Made by a program: the position numbers and the translations under genes. Below, one piece after another: positions 1 to 8,106 of a stretch of DNA of 50,367 bases. Under the pieces are notes generated by a model, which saw only the letters and a program-made list of their open reading frames with translations, was not told where the DNA came from and ran no database searches. The DNA comes from Alphaproteobacteria bacterium (GTDB lineage Bacteria; Pseudomonadota; Alphaproteobacteria; MPNO01; UBA2964), in assembly GCA_009377375.1 (NCBI GenBank), contig WHUE01000018.1, forward strand, positions 1-50,367, in the 5' to 3' direction. Each line of letters begins with the position of its first letter. Within the stretch, counting starts at the first letter, position 1.

Positions 1-482
1 GTCGCGGAGAGCGCGATGCGCTCGGTCAGCTCGTAATCTCCGGCGAACTCGTCGCCATAGATGCCGGGGGCACGGTCCCAGGCGATACCGAAGCCGGGGT
101 TCATTTTACCGGCCCTGAACGCCACGGGGCCGGTTTCGTAGCGAACGTACATATCCTCAAGGAAGAGCCCGTGGTCCTTGAACGCGCGGCTTCTGCCGGG
201 CGCCGGGCCCCGCATCGGCTCGTAGACGCCGTGGGCGAAGATCGAAAGCCCGGGCACGGAAGGCAGGCGGAGCGTCGCTTCCGGCTCGATCGTCAGGTAG
301 AGGTCGTTGAGCCGGTTGTCGGGGGAATCGGAGCGATAGTTCCAGTCGTTCTGAAGCTCGGCGGGGACGCTCCAGGAGAACCATGCCTCCGATCCGCCGG
401 CCTCGGCCGCGAAGGAGAGTCCTGCGGCCAGAAGGGCGCCGACCCCGACGCGCTGCGCCGGCCTCGCGGGTTTCTTTCGCAT
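1..482 (-). CDS. Outer-membrane beta-barrel (porin-like) protein, N-terminal part
   Basis: The gene is cut by the left edge; about 160 N-terminal residues are readable from the ATG at 480-482. The first 30 or so residues form a signal peptide: MRKK, a hydrophobic stretch, then an Ala-rich end near AAEAGG. After it come alternating polar/aromatic strands (for example LFLEDMYVRYETGPVAFRAG), as in Gram-negative outer-membrane barrels. No TonB-box or plug domain is recognisable in the visible part. It diverges from nikR across a NikR-type palindrome, so I infer a role in nickel entry across the outer membrane or a nickel-repressed channel. The family is not identified more precisely because the C-terminus is missing. 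Confidence 0.7.
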   Translation of the reverse strand, partial: MRKKPARPAQRVGVGALLAAGLSFAAEAGGSEAWFSWSVPAELQNDWNYRSDSPDNRLNDLYLTIEPEATLRLPSVPGLSIFAHGVYEPMRGPAPGRSRAFKDHGLFLEDMYVRYETGPVAFRAGKMNPGFGIAWDRAPGIYGDEFAGDYELTERIALSA

Positions 483-514
483 GGGAACTGGAGCCTTTCG
501 AGCGAAGTCTTCCA

Positions 515-547
515 AAAGTATGATTATTTTTTTATTTTTCATACTTT
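515..547. promoter_or_regulatory. Probable NikR operator
   Basis: Perfect 9-bp inverted repeat AAAGTATGA (515-523) / TCATACTTT (539-547) with a 15-bp T-rich spacer. It lies between the divergent starts of the barrel protein and nikR. The E. coli NikR operator is GTATGA-N16-TCATAC; the same half-sites occur here with a spacer one base shorter. It should control both directions, repressing under nickel excess. Confidence 0.8.
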
Positions 548-585
548 AGCCGGCGGGTCAACGGACGGCGGAGGAGGAGGCTGCG

Positions 586-1068
586 ATGCAACGGATTACG
601 ATCTCGGTAGACGACGACCTGCTGACGGAGTTCGACGTCTACATGTCGGAGACGGGATACAGGAACCGCTCGGAAGCCTTCCGCGACCTGGTGCGCGAGC
701 GGCTTGCCGCGGGCAGGCTGGGGACGGTGGAGGCGGGCGACTGCGTCGGTTGCCTGTCCTACGTCTACGACCACGAGGAACGCCAGCTCGCGCGCCGACT
801 AGTTTCGGTCCAGCACGGCCATCATGAGCTGACGATCGCCACGCTGCACGTGCATCTCGACCATGAAAGCTGCATGGAGGTCGCGGTGCTGCAGGGTGCG
901 GTGGCGGCGGTACGCCAATTCGCCGACGAGGTTGCGGCGGAGGGCGGGGTCCGCCATGGGCGGCTGCATCTGATCCCCGTGGAGGCCGCTGTGGAACGCC
1001 ACCGGCATTCCGGCGAAGCGGAGGTGCATAATGTGCCGGCCCACACGCACCTGCACCCGAAGACGTGA
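586..1068 (+). CDS. nikR: Nickel-responsive regulator NikR
   Basis: Ribbon-helix-helix DNA-binding domain at residues 1-45 (MQRITISVDDDLL...NRSEAFRDLVRERL), followed by the ACT-like nickel-binding domain. Ligands of the high-affinity square-planar Ni site can be placed: H77 (VQHGHH), H88 and H90 (LHVH) and C96 (HESCMEV). The ATG follows a strong ribosome site, GAGGAGGAGG at 571-580. At 160 aa it is longer than the roughly 133 aa of E. coli NikR because of a His-rich tail (HRHSG...HTHLHPKT), which may add metal-binding capacity. No nikABCDE or hydrogenase/urease genes are in the window; the only visible target is the divergent barrel protein and nikR itself. Confidence 0.93.
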   Translation: MQRITISVDDDLLTEFDVYMSETGYRNRSEAFRDLVRERLAAGRLGTVEAGDCVGCLSYVYDHEERQLARRLVSVQHGHHELTIATLHVHLDHESCMEVAVLQGAVAAVRQFADEVAAEGGVRHGRLHLIPVEAAVERHRHSGEAEVHNVPAHTHLHPKT

Positions 1069-1086
1069 GAATTTCCGCTGCGGGCT

Positions 1087-2019
1087 TTACCCGCTGCCCG
1101 CGCCGATCACGGTCTGGGCGATGTCGTGGGCGATCAGCTCGGCGCCGCCCGCCGGCGTCATGGCGGTGCGGATGGCCAGGGCGAGGTGCTTGAGAAGCCG
1201 CACGTCCTTGTCCGGCGGCGGCGCATCCGCGTCGCGCATTTTTCGGACGACGGTGACGCAGGCCGCGCAGAGCTCGGAAATATGGGTAAAGCCCCTCTTC
1301 GCGGCGCGGCGGTCGAGATCGGTCACCAGCCCGAAAAGCCGGTCGACATGCGATTTCACCATGGTCGGGCCGGTCAGGGAGGACTGCGAGACGATCAGGT
1401 CGGCCAACTCCGTGATCGTGATCGCCTGGCGTCCGATCTTTCTCGCGGCGAGGTCGTTGACGGCATGGGCGATGTCGCTGCGGACGCGCGAGGCGTCGTA
1501 TGTGCCCATCGCCTTTTCCTTCAGCGTGTTGGGCACCGACACCAGGGGCAGGTTCTGGGCGCGGTCGCTGCCCTTGCGCCGGTCGGGGCCGATATAGTCG
1601 CCGGTGATGGCCCAGGGCAGCCGGTTGCGCACCAGCGATTCGACCCGGTCCAGAATCTGCTTGGGCGACATTGGGGCGGCGACCAGCAGGTCTATGCCCG
1701 AGTTGATCACCCGCTCGACCTCCAGCTCGGTCGGGTTCCATGTGATGCCCAGGATGCACATGAACGGGTTGCGGCCGATCTCGTTGTGGCGGATGTCGTC
1801 GATGATCCCGCAGGCGTCGCCGCCGTCGAGGCCGATGTCGCAGATCAGGATGTCCGGTCCGAGACCCTGGTCCAGCGCCTCGGCGACCTGGTCCAGTCGC
1901 GCCGCGTGCTCGATGTTCTCGAGCCCCGCATGGGTGAGGGCCGTTTTCAGGGTGTTGCGGATATGCGTGCGCGAATCCGCAAGCATCACCCGGACGTCAT
2001 TGAAACGGAGATTGCTCAT
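1087..2019 (-). CDS. Response regulator with receiver domain and helical C-terminal region
   Basis: Receiver (REC) domain at residues 1-130: acidic pocket D15, phospho-acceptor D61 (LICDIGL) and switch-loop lysine K120 (MSPKQIL). A YIGPDRR motif at about 142-148 is common just after receiver domains in alphaproteobacteria. The last 150 residues are predicted helical, with no recognisable DNA-binding or enzymatic output domain. I place the start at the ATG at 2017-2019; a TTG three codons upstream is also in frame. No histidine kinase is adjacent. It may work through protein-protein contact or as a phosphate sink; its partner cannot be inferred. Confidence 0.8.
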   Translation of the reverse strand: MSNLRFNDVRVMLADSRTHIRNTLKTALTHAGLENIEHAARLDQVAEALDQGLGPDILICDIGLDGGDACGIIDDIRHNEIGRNPFMCILGITWNPTELEVERVINSGIDLLVAAPMSPKQILDRVESLVRNRLPWAITGDYIGPDRRKGSDRAQNLPLVSVPNTLKEKAMGTYDASRVRSDIAHAVNDLAARKIGRQAITITELADLIVSQSSLTGPTMVKSHVDRLFGLVTDLDRRAAKRGFTHISELCAACVTVVRKMRDADAPPPDKDVRLLKHLALAIRTAMTPAGGAELIAHDIAQTVIGAGSG

Positions 2020-2406
2020 GCGCGGCAACGGGTCTTGCTGGCCCTGGTTCCCGAATAGGTTCGGCAGACGGGGCAGCTAGCCCGAAAATGATTTAAGAAT
2101 TGCGAAGATCGGGCATGGGCAGGGCACGGTTGCGGGACCAATACCGTATGTATGCCTACAGATGCGGCGGATTGTCGCGCGAGTGCCGCAGCCCCTTTCA
2201 TTTGGGGCGGGGCGGGGCTAATTGTCTCCTTACCCGGCGAGGTTTCCTCCCTTACCGAGTCGGGTACGCGCCACGGGGTGGCGGCTTAGCCGTCATTTCC
2301 AACTTCCTCCCTGGATCCCTGTGAATTGGCGGAGCCGCGTAGCCTGCGCGGGCTTGGCTCCGCCGCTTATTCCCTCCGATCCGGCAGGGAAGTCGGGCAT
2401 CCCCCT
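2020..2406. other. Intergenic region, 387 bp, no gene seen
   Basis: Lies downstream of the SpmAB-like gene and upstream of the response regulator, both on the minus strand, so it should hold the regulator's promoter. I see no tRNA or credible short CDS. It contains one 9-bp hairpin (2328-2364) and a small GCCCC/GGGGC stem at 2191-2208. Confidence 0.5.
2328..2364. repeat. Inverted repeat / hairpin
   Basis: Perfect 9-bp arms GGCGGAGCC (2328-2336) and GGCTCCGCC (2356-2364) around a 19-nt loop, about 45 bp after the stop of the SpmAB-like gene. No T-run follows on either strand, so it is at best a weak terminator or an mRNA 3'-end stabiliser. Confidence 0.45.
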
Positions 2407-3729
2407 TTATTCGAAGACGATGCTGCAGGCAATCACCGCGCCGGCGATACCGGCGGCATCCGCCGTCAGTGCGGCGGCCAGCGCGTGGCGCATGCGTCGG
2501 ATCTGCACGGCGCCGAAATAGACCGCGATGACGTAGAACGTCGTCTCGGTCGAGCCCTGCAGCGTGCTGACCAGGTAGCCGGCGTAGGAATCGGGGCCGA
2601 TGGCCGGGTCGTTGATAATCGAGGCCAGGATGCCGTACGCGCCGGAGCCCGACAGGGGGCGCAGCAGCGCCATCGGCAGCGCCTCGCCGGGCAGGCCGAC
2701 GAGCGTGGTCAGCGGGCTGATCCAGCCGATCGCGGCTTCCAGCGCGCCGGAGCTGCGCAGCATGCCGACCGCGACGAGGATTGCCACCAGATAGGGGATG
2801 ATGCGCACCGCGACCTGGAACCCGTCGCGGGCGCCGTCGACGAACACCTCGTATATCCGCACCCGCCTGATGGCGCCGAATCCCAGCAGCGCGACCATCA
2901 GCCCCGGGATGATCCAGGGCGCGACGGAGCGGCCCCACACCACCGTCACCGGGATCAGTGCCAGGATGCAGCCGATGGCGAGCATGGATACCCAGCCGGG
3001 ATAGGCCCCGGTCGCGGCGTCTGCGGGCATGTCTTCGAGAGTTTCCGGCGCGGCGGCGGGGTCTTCGTCGGTCCGGCCCGGGCCGTCTTCCGCGGCCGGG
3101 GTCGCCGGGGCGACGTAATCCGCCGGCACGCGGGTCCAGCGCTGGTACAGCTTCGCCGCGCATATGGCGGCGGTGGTGGACAGCACGGTGGCGAACAGCG
3201 TGGTCGGCAGGATGGCGGCCGGATCGGTCGAACCCGCGGCGGCGCGCAGCGCGATCACCCCGGTCGGCAGCAGGGTGACGCTGGAGGTGTTGATGGCGAG
3301 GAACAGCACCATCGCGTCCGTCGCCGTGCCCTTGTGCGGGTTCAGCCGGTCGAGCTCCTGCATCGCGCGGATGCCGAACGGCGTGGCCGCGTTGCCCAGC
3401 CCCAGCGCGTTGGCCGACATGTTGAGGATCATCGCGCCCATCGCCGGGTGGTCCGCCGGCACGTCGGGGAAGGCGCGCACCATCAGCGGCCGGATCAGCC
3501 GGGCGATGATGGTCAGCAGCCCGCCCGCCTCCGCGACCTTCATGAGCCCCAGAAACAGGGTCATGACGCCGATCAGCCCGATGGCCAGCGTCACCGCCGA
3601 GCCGGCCGTGTCGACCATGCCGGTCGCGAGAAGCTGCATCGGCGCCTCGCCCGTGCCGGTCCACGTCACCTGACGCCATGCCGCGACGCCGAACGCCACC
3701 AGCACGATGACGAGGAAGACCGCGTTCAT
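2407..3729 (-). CDS. SpmA-SpmB-like fused membrane protein (nucleoside-recognition Gate domains)
   Basis: 440-aa polytopic inner-membrane protein with two Gate-type halves. The N-terminal half carries the conserved NMSANALGLGNAATPFG segment near residues 104-120; the C-terminal half carries SGSGAYGILASII. They are joined by an acidic, proline-rich cytoplasmic-type linker at roughly 205-245. In spore formers SpmA and SpmB are separate maturation proteins; fused versions occur widely in non-sporulating proteobacteria with unknown transport function. The start overlaps the stop of the upstream MFS gene by 4 nt (ATGA), implying translational coupling. The substrate is unknown. Confidence 0.8.
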   Translation of the reverse strand: MNAVFLVIVLVAFGVAAWRQVTWTGTGEAPMQLLATGMVDTAGSAVTLAIGLIGVMTLFLGLMKVAEAGGLLTIIARLIRPLMVRAFPDVPADHPAMGAMILNMSANALGLGNAATPFGIRAMQELDRLNPHKGTATDAMVLFLAINTSSVTLLPTGVIALRAAAGSTDPAAILPTTLFATVLSTTAAICAAKLYQRWTRVPADYVAPATPAAEDGPGRTDEDPAAAPETLEDMPADAATGAYPGWVSMLAIGCILALIPVTVVWGRSVAPWIIPGLMVALLGFGAIRRVRIYEVFVDGARDGFQVAVRIIPYLVAILVAVGMLRSSGALEAAIGWISPLTTLVGLPGEALPMALLRPLSGSGAYGILASIINDPAIGPDSYAGYLVSTLQGSTETTFYVIAVYFGAVQIRRMRHALAAALTADAAGIAGAVIACSIVFE

Positions 3730-4940
3730 GGGCGGTGCGCACGCCGGTGCGAAAAGCGGATCAGCAGCGCCGAGACGAAGATGAACCCGGCGGCGAGCAG
3801 GAATATCCAGCGTCCCAGCCCGAGGTCGATGAACAGGCCGAACAGCGGCGGCGCCAGCGCGCAGCCGGCGTCGAGCCCCGAATAGACGAAGCCGAAGACC
3901 CGGCCCATCGCTCCCTTCGGCGCGGCGGCGCGGATCACGAGGTCGCGGGACGGCAGCGAAATGCCGAAGAACAGCCCGGCCGCGAGGAACAGCCCGAACA
4001 GGGCCCAGCTCCCCGGCATCAGAAGCGACACCGGCAGCAGCGCCAGCGCCCCCGCAGTAAGCCCGCCGAAGGCGATGGCGTCATGGCTGGCGGGGTTCCG
4101 GTCCGCGACGATGCCGCCGAAGAACACGCCGGCCGGCACACCGACAAGGAAACAGGTGACAGCCGCGCTGGCGGCCGCGAGATCCAGCCCGGCAGAGGAC
4201 GCCAGCGCCGCCGCGGTGAATCCCTGCAGCCCGATCAGCCCGGCCGCCATGGTCAGGAAGAAGAGGAAGAACAGGATGATCGTGGGCTGCATCAGAATGC
4301 CGGCGCCCTTTGGCGCCTCGTCCGGCGCGTCCGCCGCCGCCTCCCGTCGCTCGCGATGGCCGTCCTGCAGCGCTTCTCGCCCGGCGATGAGCCCCAGCAC
4401 CAGCACGACGCCCACCAGCCCCGCCGCCAGGATTGCGCTGCGCCAGCCGACCGTCGTGCCGATCAGAATCATCACCGGCGGCGCCAGCGCGAACCCGATA
4501 TGTCCGGCAATGCTGTGCGCGGAATAGGCGCGTCCCATCCGTTCGGCGCTGACGGCGCTGTTCATCAGGCTGTAGTCGGCGGGGTGGAAGACGCTGTTGC
4601 CCAGCCCGGCGAGCATGGCGAGAAGGATCAGCACCGGATAGTTCGGCGCGAAGCCCATCAGTGCGACCGAGGCGGCGAGCAGGCCGAGCCCGCCGAACAG
4701 CACGGGGCGGGCGCCGATGCGGTCGACCAGGAAGCCGGCAGGGGTCTGGCTCAGCCCCGACGCCACATAGAACGCGGCCGCGACGATCCCGAGCTGGGAA
4801 TAGCTCAGCCCCATGTCCACCGTCATCAGGGGAAACATCGACGGCAGGGCGAGCTGGTAGAAATGGCTGAACAGATGCCCGACCGAGATGATCCCGATGA
4901 TACGGGCGTCGCGCCCGGCGGGGCTCAGCGTGGTGGCCAT
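3726..4940 (-). CDS. MFS transporter (copy 1 of four related carriers)
   Basis: 404-aa, 12-helix major facilitator. Visible signatures are SHFYQLALPSMFPLM in TM1, FLVDRIGARPVL in the TM2-3 loop, FHPADYSLM in TM4, and a charged central loop (GHRERREAAADAPDEAP) between the halves. Resembles the fosmidomycin-resistance-like group, but the substrate cannot be assigned. I start it at the ATG at 4938-4940 (MATTLSP), where similarity to its neighbour begins; a much longer open frame upstream runs antisense to the next MFS gene's coding sense and is not used. Part of a leftward operon with the second MFS gene (17-nt gap) and the SpmAB-like gene (4-nt overlap). Confidence 0.85.
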   Translation of the reverse strand: MATTLSPAGRDARIIGIISVGHLFSHFYQLALPSMFPLMTVDMGLSYSQLGIVAAAFYVASGLSQTPAGFLVDRIGARPVLFGGLGLLAASVALMGFAPNYPVLILLAMLAGLGNSVFHPADYSLMNSAVSAERMGRAYSAHSIAGHIGFALAPPVMILIGTTVGWRSAILAAGLVGVVLVLGLIAGREALQDGHRERREAAADAPDEAPKGAGILMQPTIILFFLFFLTMAAGLIGLQGFTAAALASSAGLDLAAASAAVTCFLVGVPAGVFFGGIVADRNPASHDAIAFGGLTAGALALLPVSLLMPGSWALFGLFLAAGLFFGISLPSRDLVIRAAAPKGAMGRVFGFVYSGLDAGCALAPPLFGLFIDLGLGRWIFLLAAGFIFVSALLIRFSHRRAHRP

Positions 4941-4957
4941 GCCCCCGTCCGCCCCGG

Positions 4958-6193
4958 CTATTCGGCGGCGGCCGGCGCGGCGGCACTCTCCCTGCGCGCG
5001 GAATACTGCGCAGCGACGATGCAGACGATGGACGACAGCATCCACAGCACGATGCAGTAGAACACCGCGTGCGGATGGCCGGCCGCCAGCAGCGCGCCGA
5101 ACACGACCGAGGTGACGCCGGAGCCGAAATCCATGCCCGAGTAGATGAAGCCGAACACCCGCCCGCGCGCCTCCGGCGGGGTTATGCCGCGCACCACCAT
5201 GTCGCGGGCGGGGCCCTGGATGCCGTAGAACACGCCGGCGGCAAGGAACAGCCCGAGCAGGATGGCGCCCGCCGGCTCGAAGATGGGGATCATGACCAGC
5301 AGGACGGCGACGCAGACGATCACCACCCCGGTGACGATGTCGTGCCGCTCGTTGCGGTCGGCCATGACGCCGCCGATCAGCACCCCGATCACGACGCCGG
5401 TCAGAAGCGCGGTGATCGAGCCGTTCGCGATGGCGAGCGGCGTGCCCATCATCTGGATCAGGGCCGAGGGGCCGAGCGTCATCAGCCCGACCTGTCCGCC
5501 CGCGATCAGGGAGAAGAAGACGAAGCACAGCAGCACCGGCGCGCGCAGCAGCACGCCGATTCCGCCGCCGCGCGCGGCTTCCTGCCGCTCGGCGCGTACC
5601 TGGGCGCTGCCGTCGTGCAGGTCGCCCCGGTTGAGCCACAGCGCGGCGACGACGACCAGCCCGGCGAGGCCGGAGATCATCAGCGCCTGCTGCCAGCCGA
5701 AGGCGTGGCCGAGCGCCAGCATCGCGATCGGGGCGACCGCATAGCCGACGAATCCGCCGATGCCATGCACCGAATAGGCGCGGCCGATCCGGCCCTCGCT
5801 GATCGAGGCCGTCATGATCGAATAATCCGCCGGGTGGAAGATCGAGTTGCCGAGCCCGCCGAGCACCGCGAGCAGCATCAGGAACGGATAGGACGTGGAA
5901 ACGCCGTAAAGCGCGACCGCGCTGGCCAGCAGCGTCAGCCCGCCGATGAGCACCGGCCGGGCGCCGACGCGGTCGACCAGGAACCCGGCAGGTGTCTGCG
6001 CCGCGCCCGAGGTGACGAAGAACACGGTGCCGAGGAGGCCGAGCTGCGCGTATCCGAGCCCCGTGGATTCGTGGATCAGCGGGAACAGGGCGGGCAGGGC
6101 GAGCTGGAAGTAGTGGCTGAAGAAATGCGCGACGCCGATCAGGCTGATGACTTTCACATCGCGCCGGACATCGGCGGCTAAAGCGGTTGCCAT
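4958..6193 (-). CDS. MFS transporter (copy 2 of four related carriers)
   Basis: 411-aa paralogue of the downstream gene, with matching landmarks: SHYFQLALPALFPLI in TM1, FLVDRVGARPVL, and FHPADYSIMTASI in TM4. Twelve hydrophobic helices and a central charged loop are readable. As first gene of the leftward group it probably uses a promoter in the 178-bp interval shared with the divergent aspartate dehydrogenase-like gene. The tandem arrangement suggests duplication. The C-terminal SARRESAAAPAAAE tail is cytoplasmic. Substrate unknown; an exporter or uptake carrier for an organic acid would fit the neighbouring catabolic genes, but that is inference. Confidence 0.85.
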   Translation of the reverse strand: MATALAADVRRDVKVISLIGVAHFFSHYFQLALPALFPLIHESTGLGYAQLGLLGTVFFVTSGAAQTPAGFLVDRVGARPVLIGGLTLLASAVALYGVSTSYPFLMLLAVLGGLGNSIFHPADYSIMTASISEGRIGRAYSVHGIGGFVGYAVAPIAMLALGHAFGWQQALMISGLAGLVVVAALWLNRGDLHDGSAQVRAERQEAARGGGIGVLLRAPVLLCFVFFSLIAGGQVGLMTLGPSALIQMMGTPLAIANGSITALLTGVVIGVLIGGVMADRNERHDIVTGVVIVCVAVLLVMIPIFEPAGAILLGLFLAAGVFYGIQGPARDMVVRGITPPEARGRVFGFIYSGMDFGSGVTSVVFGALLAAGHPHAVFYCIVLWMLSSIVCIVAAQYSARRESAAAPAAAE

Positions 6194-6314
6194 GCTACGG
6201 GGCCTCGGGAATTTGCCGTGGGTACGATTGGAACTGGTCTAATTTAGCATGGAGGATGCGGTGCGGCCAGTAGCCGGCGGCATAGCGCCGCGCCGCAGGT
6301 ATTCCCGGCTGACA

Positions 6315-6351
6315 GCCGATGCGGGCGCGACTACGATGCGCCCGCATCGGC
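6315..6351. repeat. Perfect 14-bp inverted repeat in the nadX-like leader
   Basis: Arms GCCGATGCGGGCGC (6315-6328) and GCGCCCGCATCGGC (6338-6351) around a 9-nt loop, ending 20 nt before the chosen GTG start. There is no T-run after it. It could be a leader hairpin in the mRNA or a dimer operator, and it argues that the coding region starts downstream of it. Confidence 0.6.
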
Positions 6352-6371
6352 ACGGAACAGGGAAATCGGCG

Positions 6372-7172
6372 GTGAAGGTAGGGATCGCGGGGCTCGGGAC
6401 CATCGGGTTCAACGTGGCGAAGGCTCTTGACGACGGAATCGAGGGGCTGGAGCTTGTGGGCGTGGTCGCGCGCGACCGGGGCAAGGCGGAGGACCGGCTG
6501 ACGGCGCTGAGACACCCGCCTGCGGTCGTGTCGGCGGGGGAGTTGGCGGCGGTGTCCGATATCGTCGTCGAGTGCGTGCCCAAGGCGGCGTTCATGGAGA
6601 TCGCGGAACCCGCGCTGAAGGCCGGCCGCATCTTCGTCACCGTCAGCGGCGCGGGCATCCTCGCCAATCCCGAGGCGGTGGAGATGGCGCGCGCCAACGG
6701 TGCCCGCATCATCCTCGCGACCGGCGCGCTGCTGGGGCTCGACGCGGTCCGCGCCGCGGCGGAGGGGACCGTGCATGAGGTCTGCATGGTCACGCGCAAG
6801 CCGCCCAACGCGCTAAGAGGCGCGCCCTATCTGGTCGAAAACGATATTTCGGTCGACAACCTCACCGAGGCGAAGAAGGTGTTCGAAGGCAGCGCGCGGG
6901 ACGGGGCACAGGGGTTCCCGGCCAATGTCAATGTTGCCGCCGCGCTCGGTCTCGCCGGGATCGGGGCGGACCGGACGAAGCTGGAGATCTGGGCCGATCC
7001 TGCGCTGGACCGCAACACCCACACCATACGCGTCGACGCCGACAGCGCCCGGTTCGAGATGACCATCGAGAATGTCCAGTCGGAGGAGAACCCCGGCACC
7101 GGCAAGATCACGGCGCTGAGCGTCATCGCCTGCCTGCGCGGATTATCGGCGCCGTTGAAGGTCGGCACGTAA
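6372..7172 (+). CDS. Aspartate dehydrogenase-like NAD(P)-dependent oxidoreductase
   Basis: 266 residues, the usual length for the NadX/aspartate dehydrogenase family. N-terminal Rossmann fold with GIAGLGTIG at residues 4-12; the family motif FPANVNVAAALGLAG sits near 182-196. The reaction in characterised members is NAD(P)+-dependent oxidation of L-aspartate to iminoaspartate. The GTG at 6372 is preferred because the family begins with (M/V)KVGIAGLG; an in-frame ATG at 6249 would add 41 low-complexity residues and run through a perfect hairpin. Neighbouring CoA-dependent enzymes suggest a catabolic rather than NAD-biosynthetic role, as no nadA/nadC is present. Confidence 0.8.
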   Translation: MKVGIAGLGTIGFNVAKALDDGIEGLELVGVVARDRGKAEDRLTALRHPPAVVSAGELAAVSDIVVECVPKAAFMEIAEPALKAGRIFVTVSGAGILANPEAVEMARANGARIILATGALLGLDAVRAAAEGTVHEVCMVTRKPPNALRGAPYLVENDISVDNLTEAKKVFEGSARDGAQGFPANVNVAAALGLAGIGADRTKLEIWADPALDRNTHTIRVDADSARFEMTIENVQSEENPGTGKITALSVIACLRGLSAPLKVGT

Positions 7173-7200
7173 GATAGTCATATTCAAGGAGAATCCTTCT

Positions 7201-8106
7201 ATGGAGTACCGCGCTCTCAAATGGGAGATCCTGCCCAATCCGAAGCGGCCGGAGGAAAGATGCATCGGTCTGATCACGCTCAACCGGCCGGAGGCGCTGA
7301 ACGCGGTGGACGTGCGCATGCGGGTCGAGCTGGACCTGCTCTGCGACGAGATCGCCCGCAACGGGCTGCTCAAGGCGGTGGTGATCACCGGCGAAGGCCG
7401 GGGGTTCTCCGCCGGCGGCGACCTGAAGACCGAGGCGGGGCCGCTCTATGCCGATGACGAGGATTTCGATTTCGGCAATTTTGGGCCTTATAAGGAGCTG
7501 GCCTCGTACTTCTTCAACGATCTGCGCCACGAGGTGCTGCAGCGGGCGTTCCGCAAGTTCGAGGACCTGCCGCCGGTGGTGATCGCGGCGATCAACGGCC
7601 CCGCCGTGGGCATCGGGCTGGAGCTCTGCACGCTGTGCGACATCCGCTATGCCTCCGACCGCGCCAGGCTGGGCGAGGTCGCGGTGCCAGCGGGGTTCCT
7701 GCCGGAATCGGGCGGGGCGCGCAACCTGCCCAAGCTGATCGGCATCGGCCGGGCGATGGAGATGATCATGACCGGCCGCATCGTCGAGGCCGAGGAAGCC
7801 GAGCGTATCGGACTGGTGGACCGCGTCTTTCCGCATGACGAACTGGTGGCGGCGGCGCTGGGGCTGGCGGGCGACATCGCCAACAACCCGTATTTGTCGG
7901 TGCGCCACGCCAAGGCGCTGGTCAAATACTACTGGAACCAGAACCGCACCGAGGAAGGCTGGCGGCGCGAGCTCGACGGAATCAAGGAGATCACGCGGAC
8001 GGAGGACTGCCGCGAGGGCATCCGCGCCTTCCTCGAGAAGCGCAAGCCGGAGTTCCGCGGGCCGTTCAACGCCAACTGGCCGTTCGGGGACAGCGATGGC
8101 AAGTAA
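7201..8106 (+). CDS. Enoyl-CoA hydratase/isomerase family protein
   Basis: 301-aa crotonase-fold protein. Oxyanion-hole segments are visible: GRGFSAGGDLK near residues 66-76 and NGPAVGIGLEL near 131-141. A Glu-Val-Ala region (LGEVAVPAGFLPESGG) follows where catalytic glutamates usually lie. Expected to hydrate or isomerise an acyl-CoA. The ribosome site AAGGAG (7186-7191) lies in a tiny AAGGA-GAA-TCCTT inverted repeat just before the ATG, which could modestly mask it. The 3' end overlaps the CoA-ligase start by 11 nt, so the two are translationally coupled. Larger than the common 260 aa because of an insertion (YADDEDFDFGNFG) after the first oxyanion loop. Confidence 0.9.
   Translation: MEYRALKWEILPNPKRPEERCIGLITLNRPEALNAVDVRMRVELDLLCDEIARNGLLKAVVITGEGRGFSAGGDLKTEAGPLYADDEDFDFGNFGPYKELASYFFNDLRHEVLQRAFRKFEDLPPVVIAAINGPAVGIGLELCTLCDIRYASDRARLGEVAVPAGFLPESGGARNLPKLIGIGRAMEMIMTGRIVEAEEAERIGLVDRVFPHDELVAAALGLAGDIANNPYLSVRHAKALVKYYWNQNRTEEGWRRELDGIKEITRTEDCREGIRAFLEKRKPEFRGPFNANWPFGDSDGK

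Noticed and set aside
2100-2324. 74-aa open frame in the 2.0-2.4 kb gap
   Set aside because: No ribosome site, no domain, Arg/Gly-rich shadow-like composition.
2328-2364. Intrinsic terminator after the SpmAB-like gene
   Set aside because: The hairpin is good but lacks a T-run on either strand; listed only as an inverted repeat.
2326-5060. Long plus-strand open frames (e.g. 519 aa and 441 aa) opposite the SpmAB and MFS genes
   Set aside because: They are rich in Arg, Gln, His and Asp with no domains, as expected for the antisense of GC-rich membrane-protein genes; the minus-strand genes have clear family motifs.
4941-5639. Long N-terminal extension of the first MFS gene
   Set aside because: It runs over the coding region of the neighbouring MFS gene in another frame; homology starts at the ATG at 4938-4940.
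6249-6371. Upstream ATG for the aspartate dehydrogenase-like gene
   Set aside because: It would add 41 non-conserved residues and translate a perfect 14-bp hairpin; the family starts at VKVGIAGLG.
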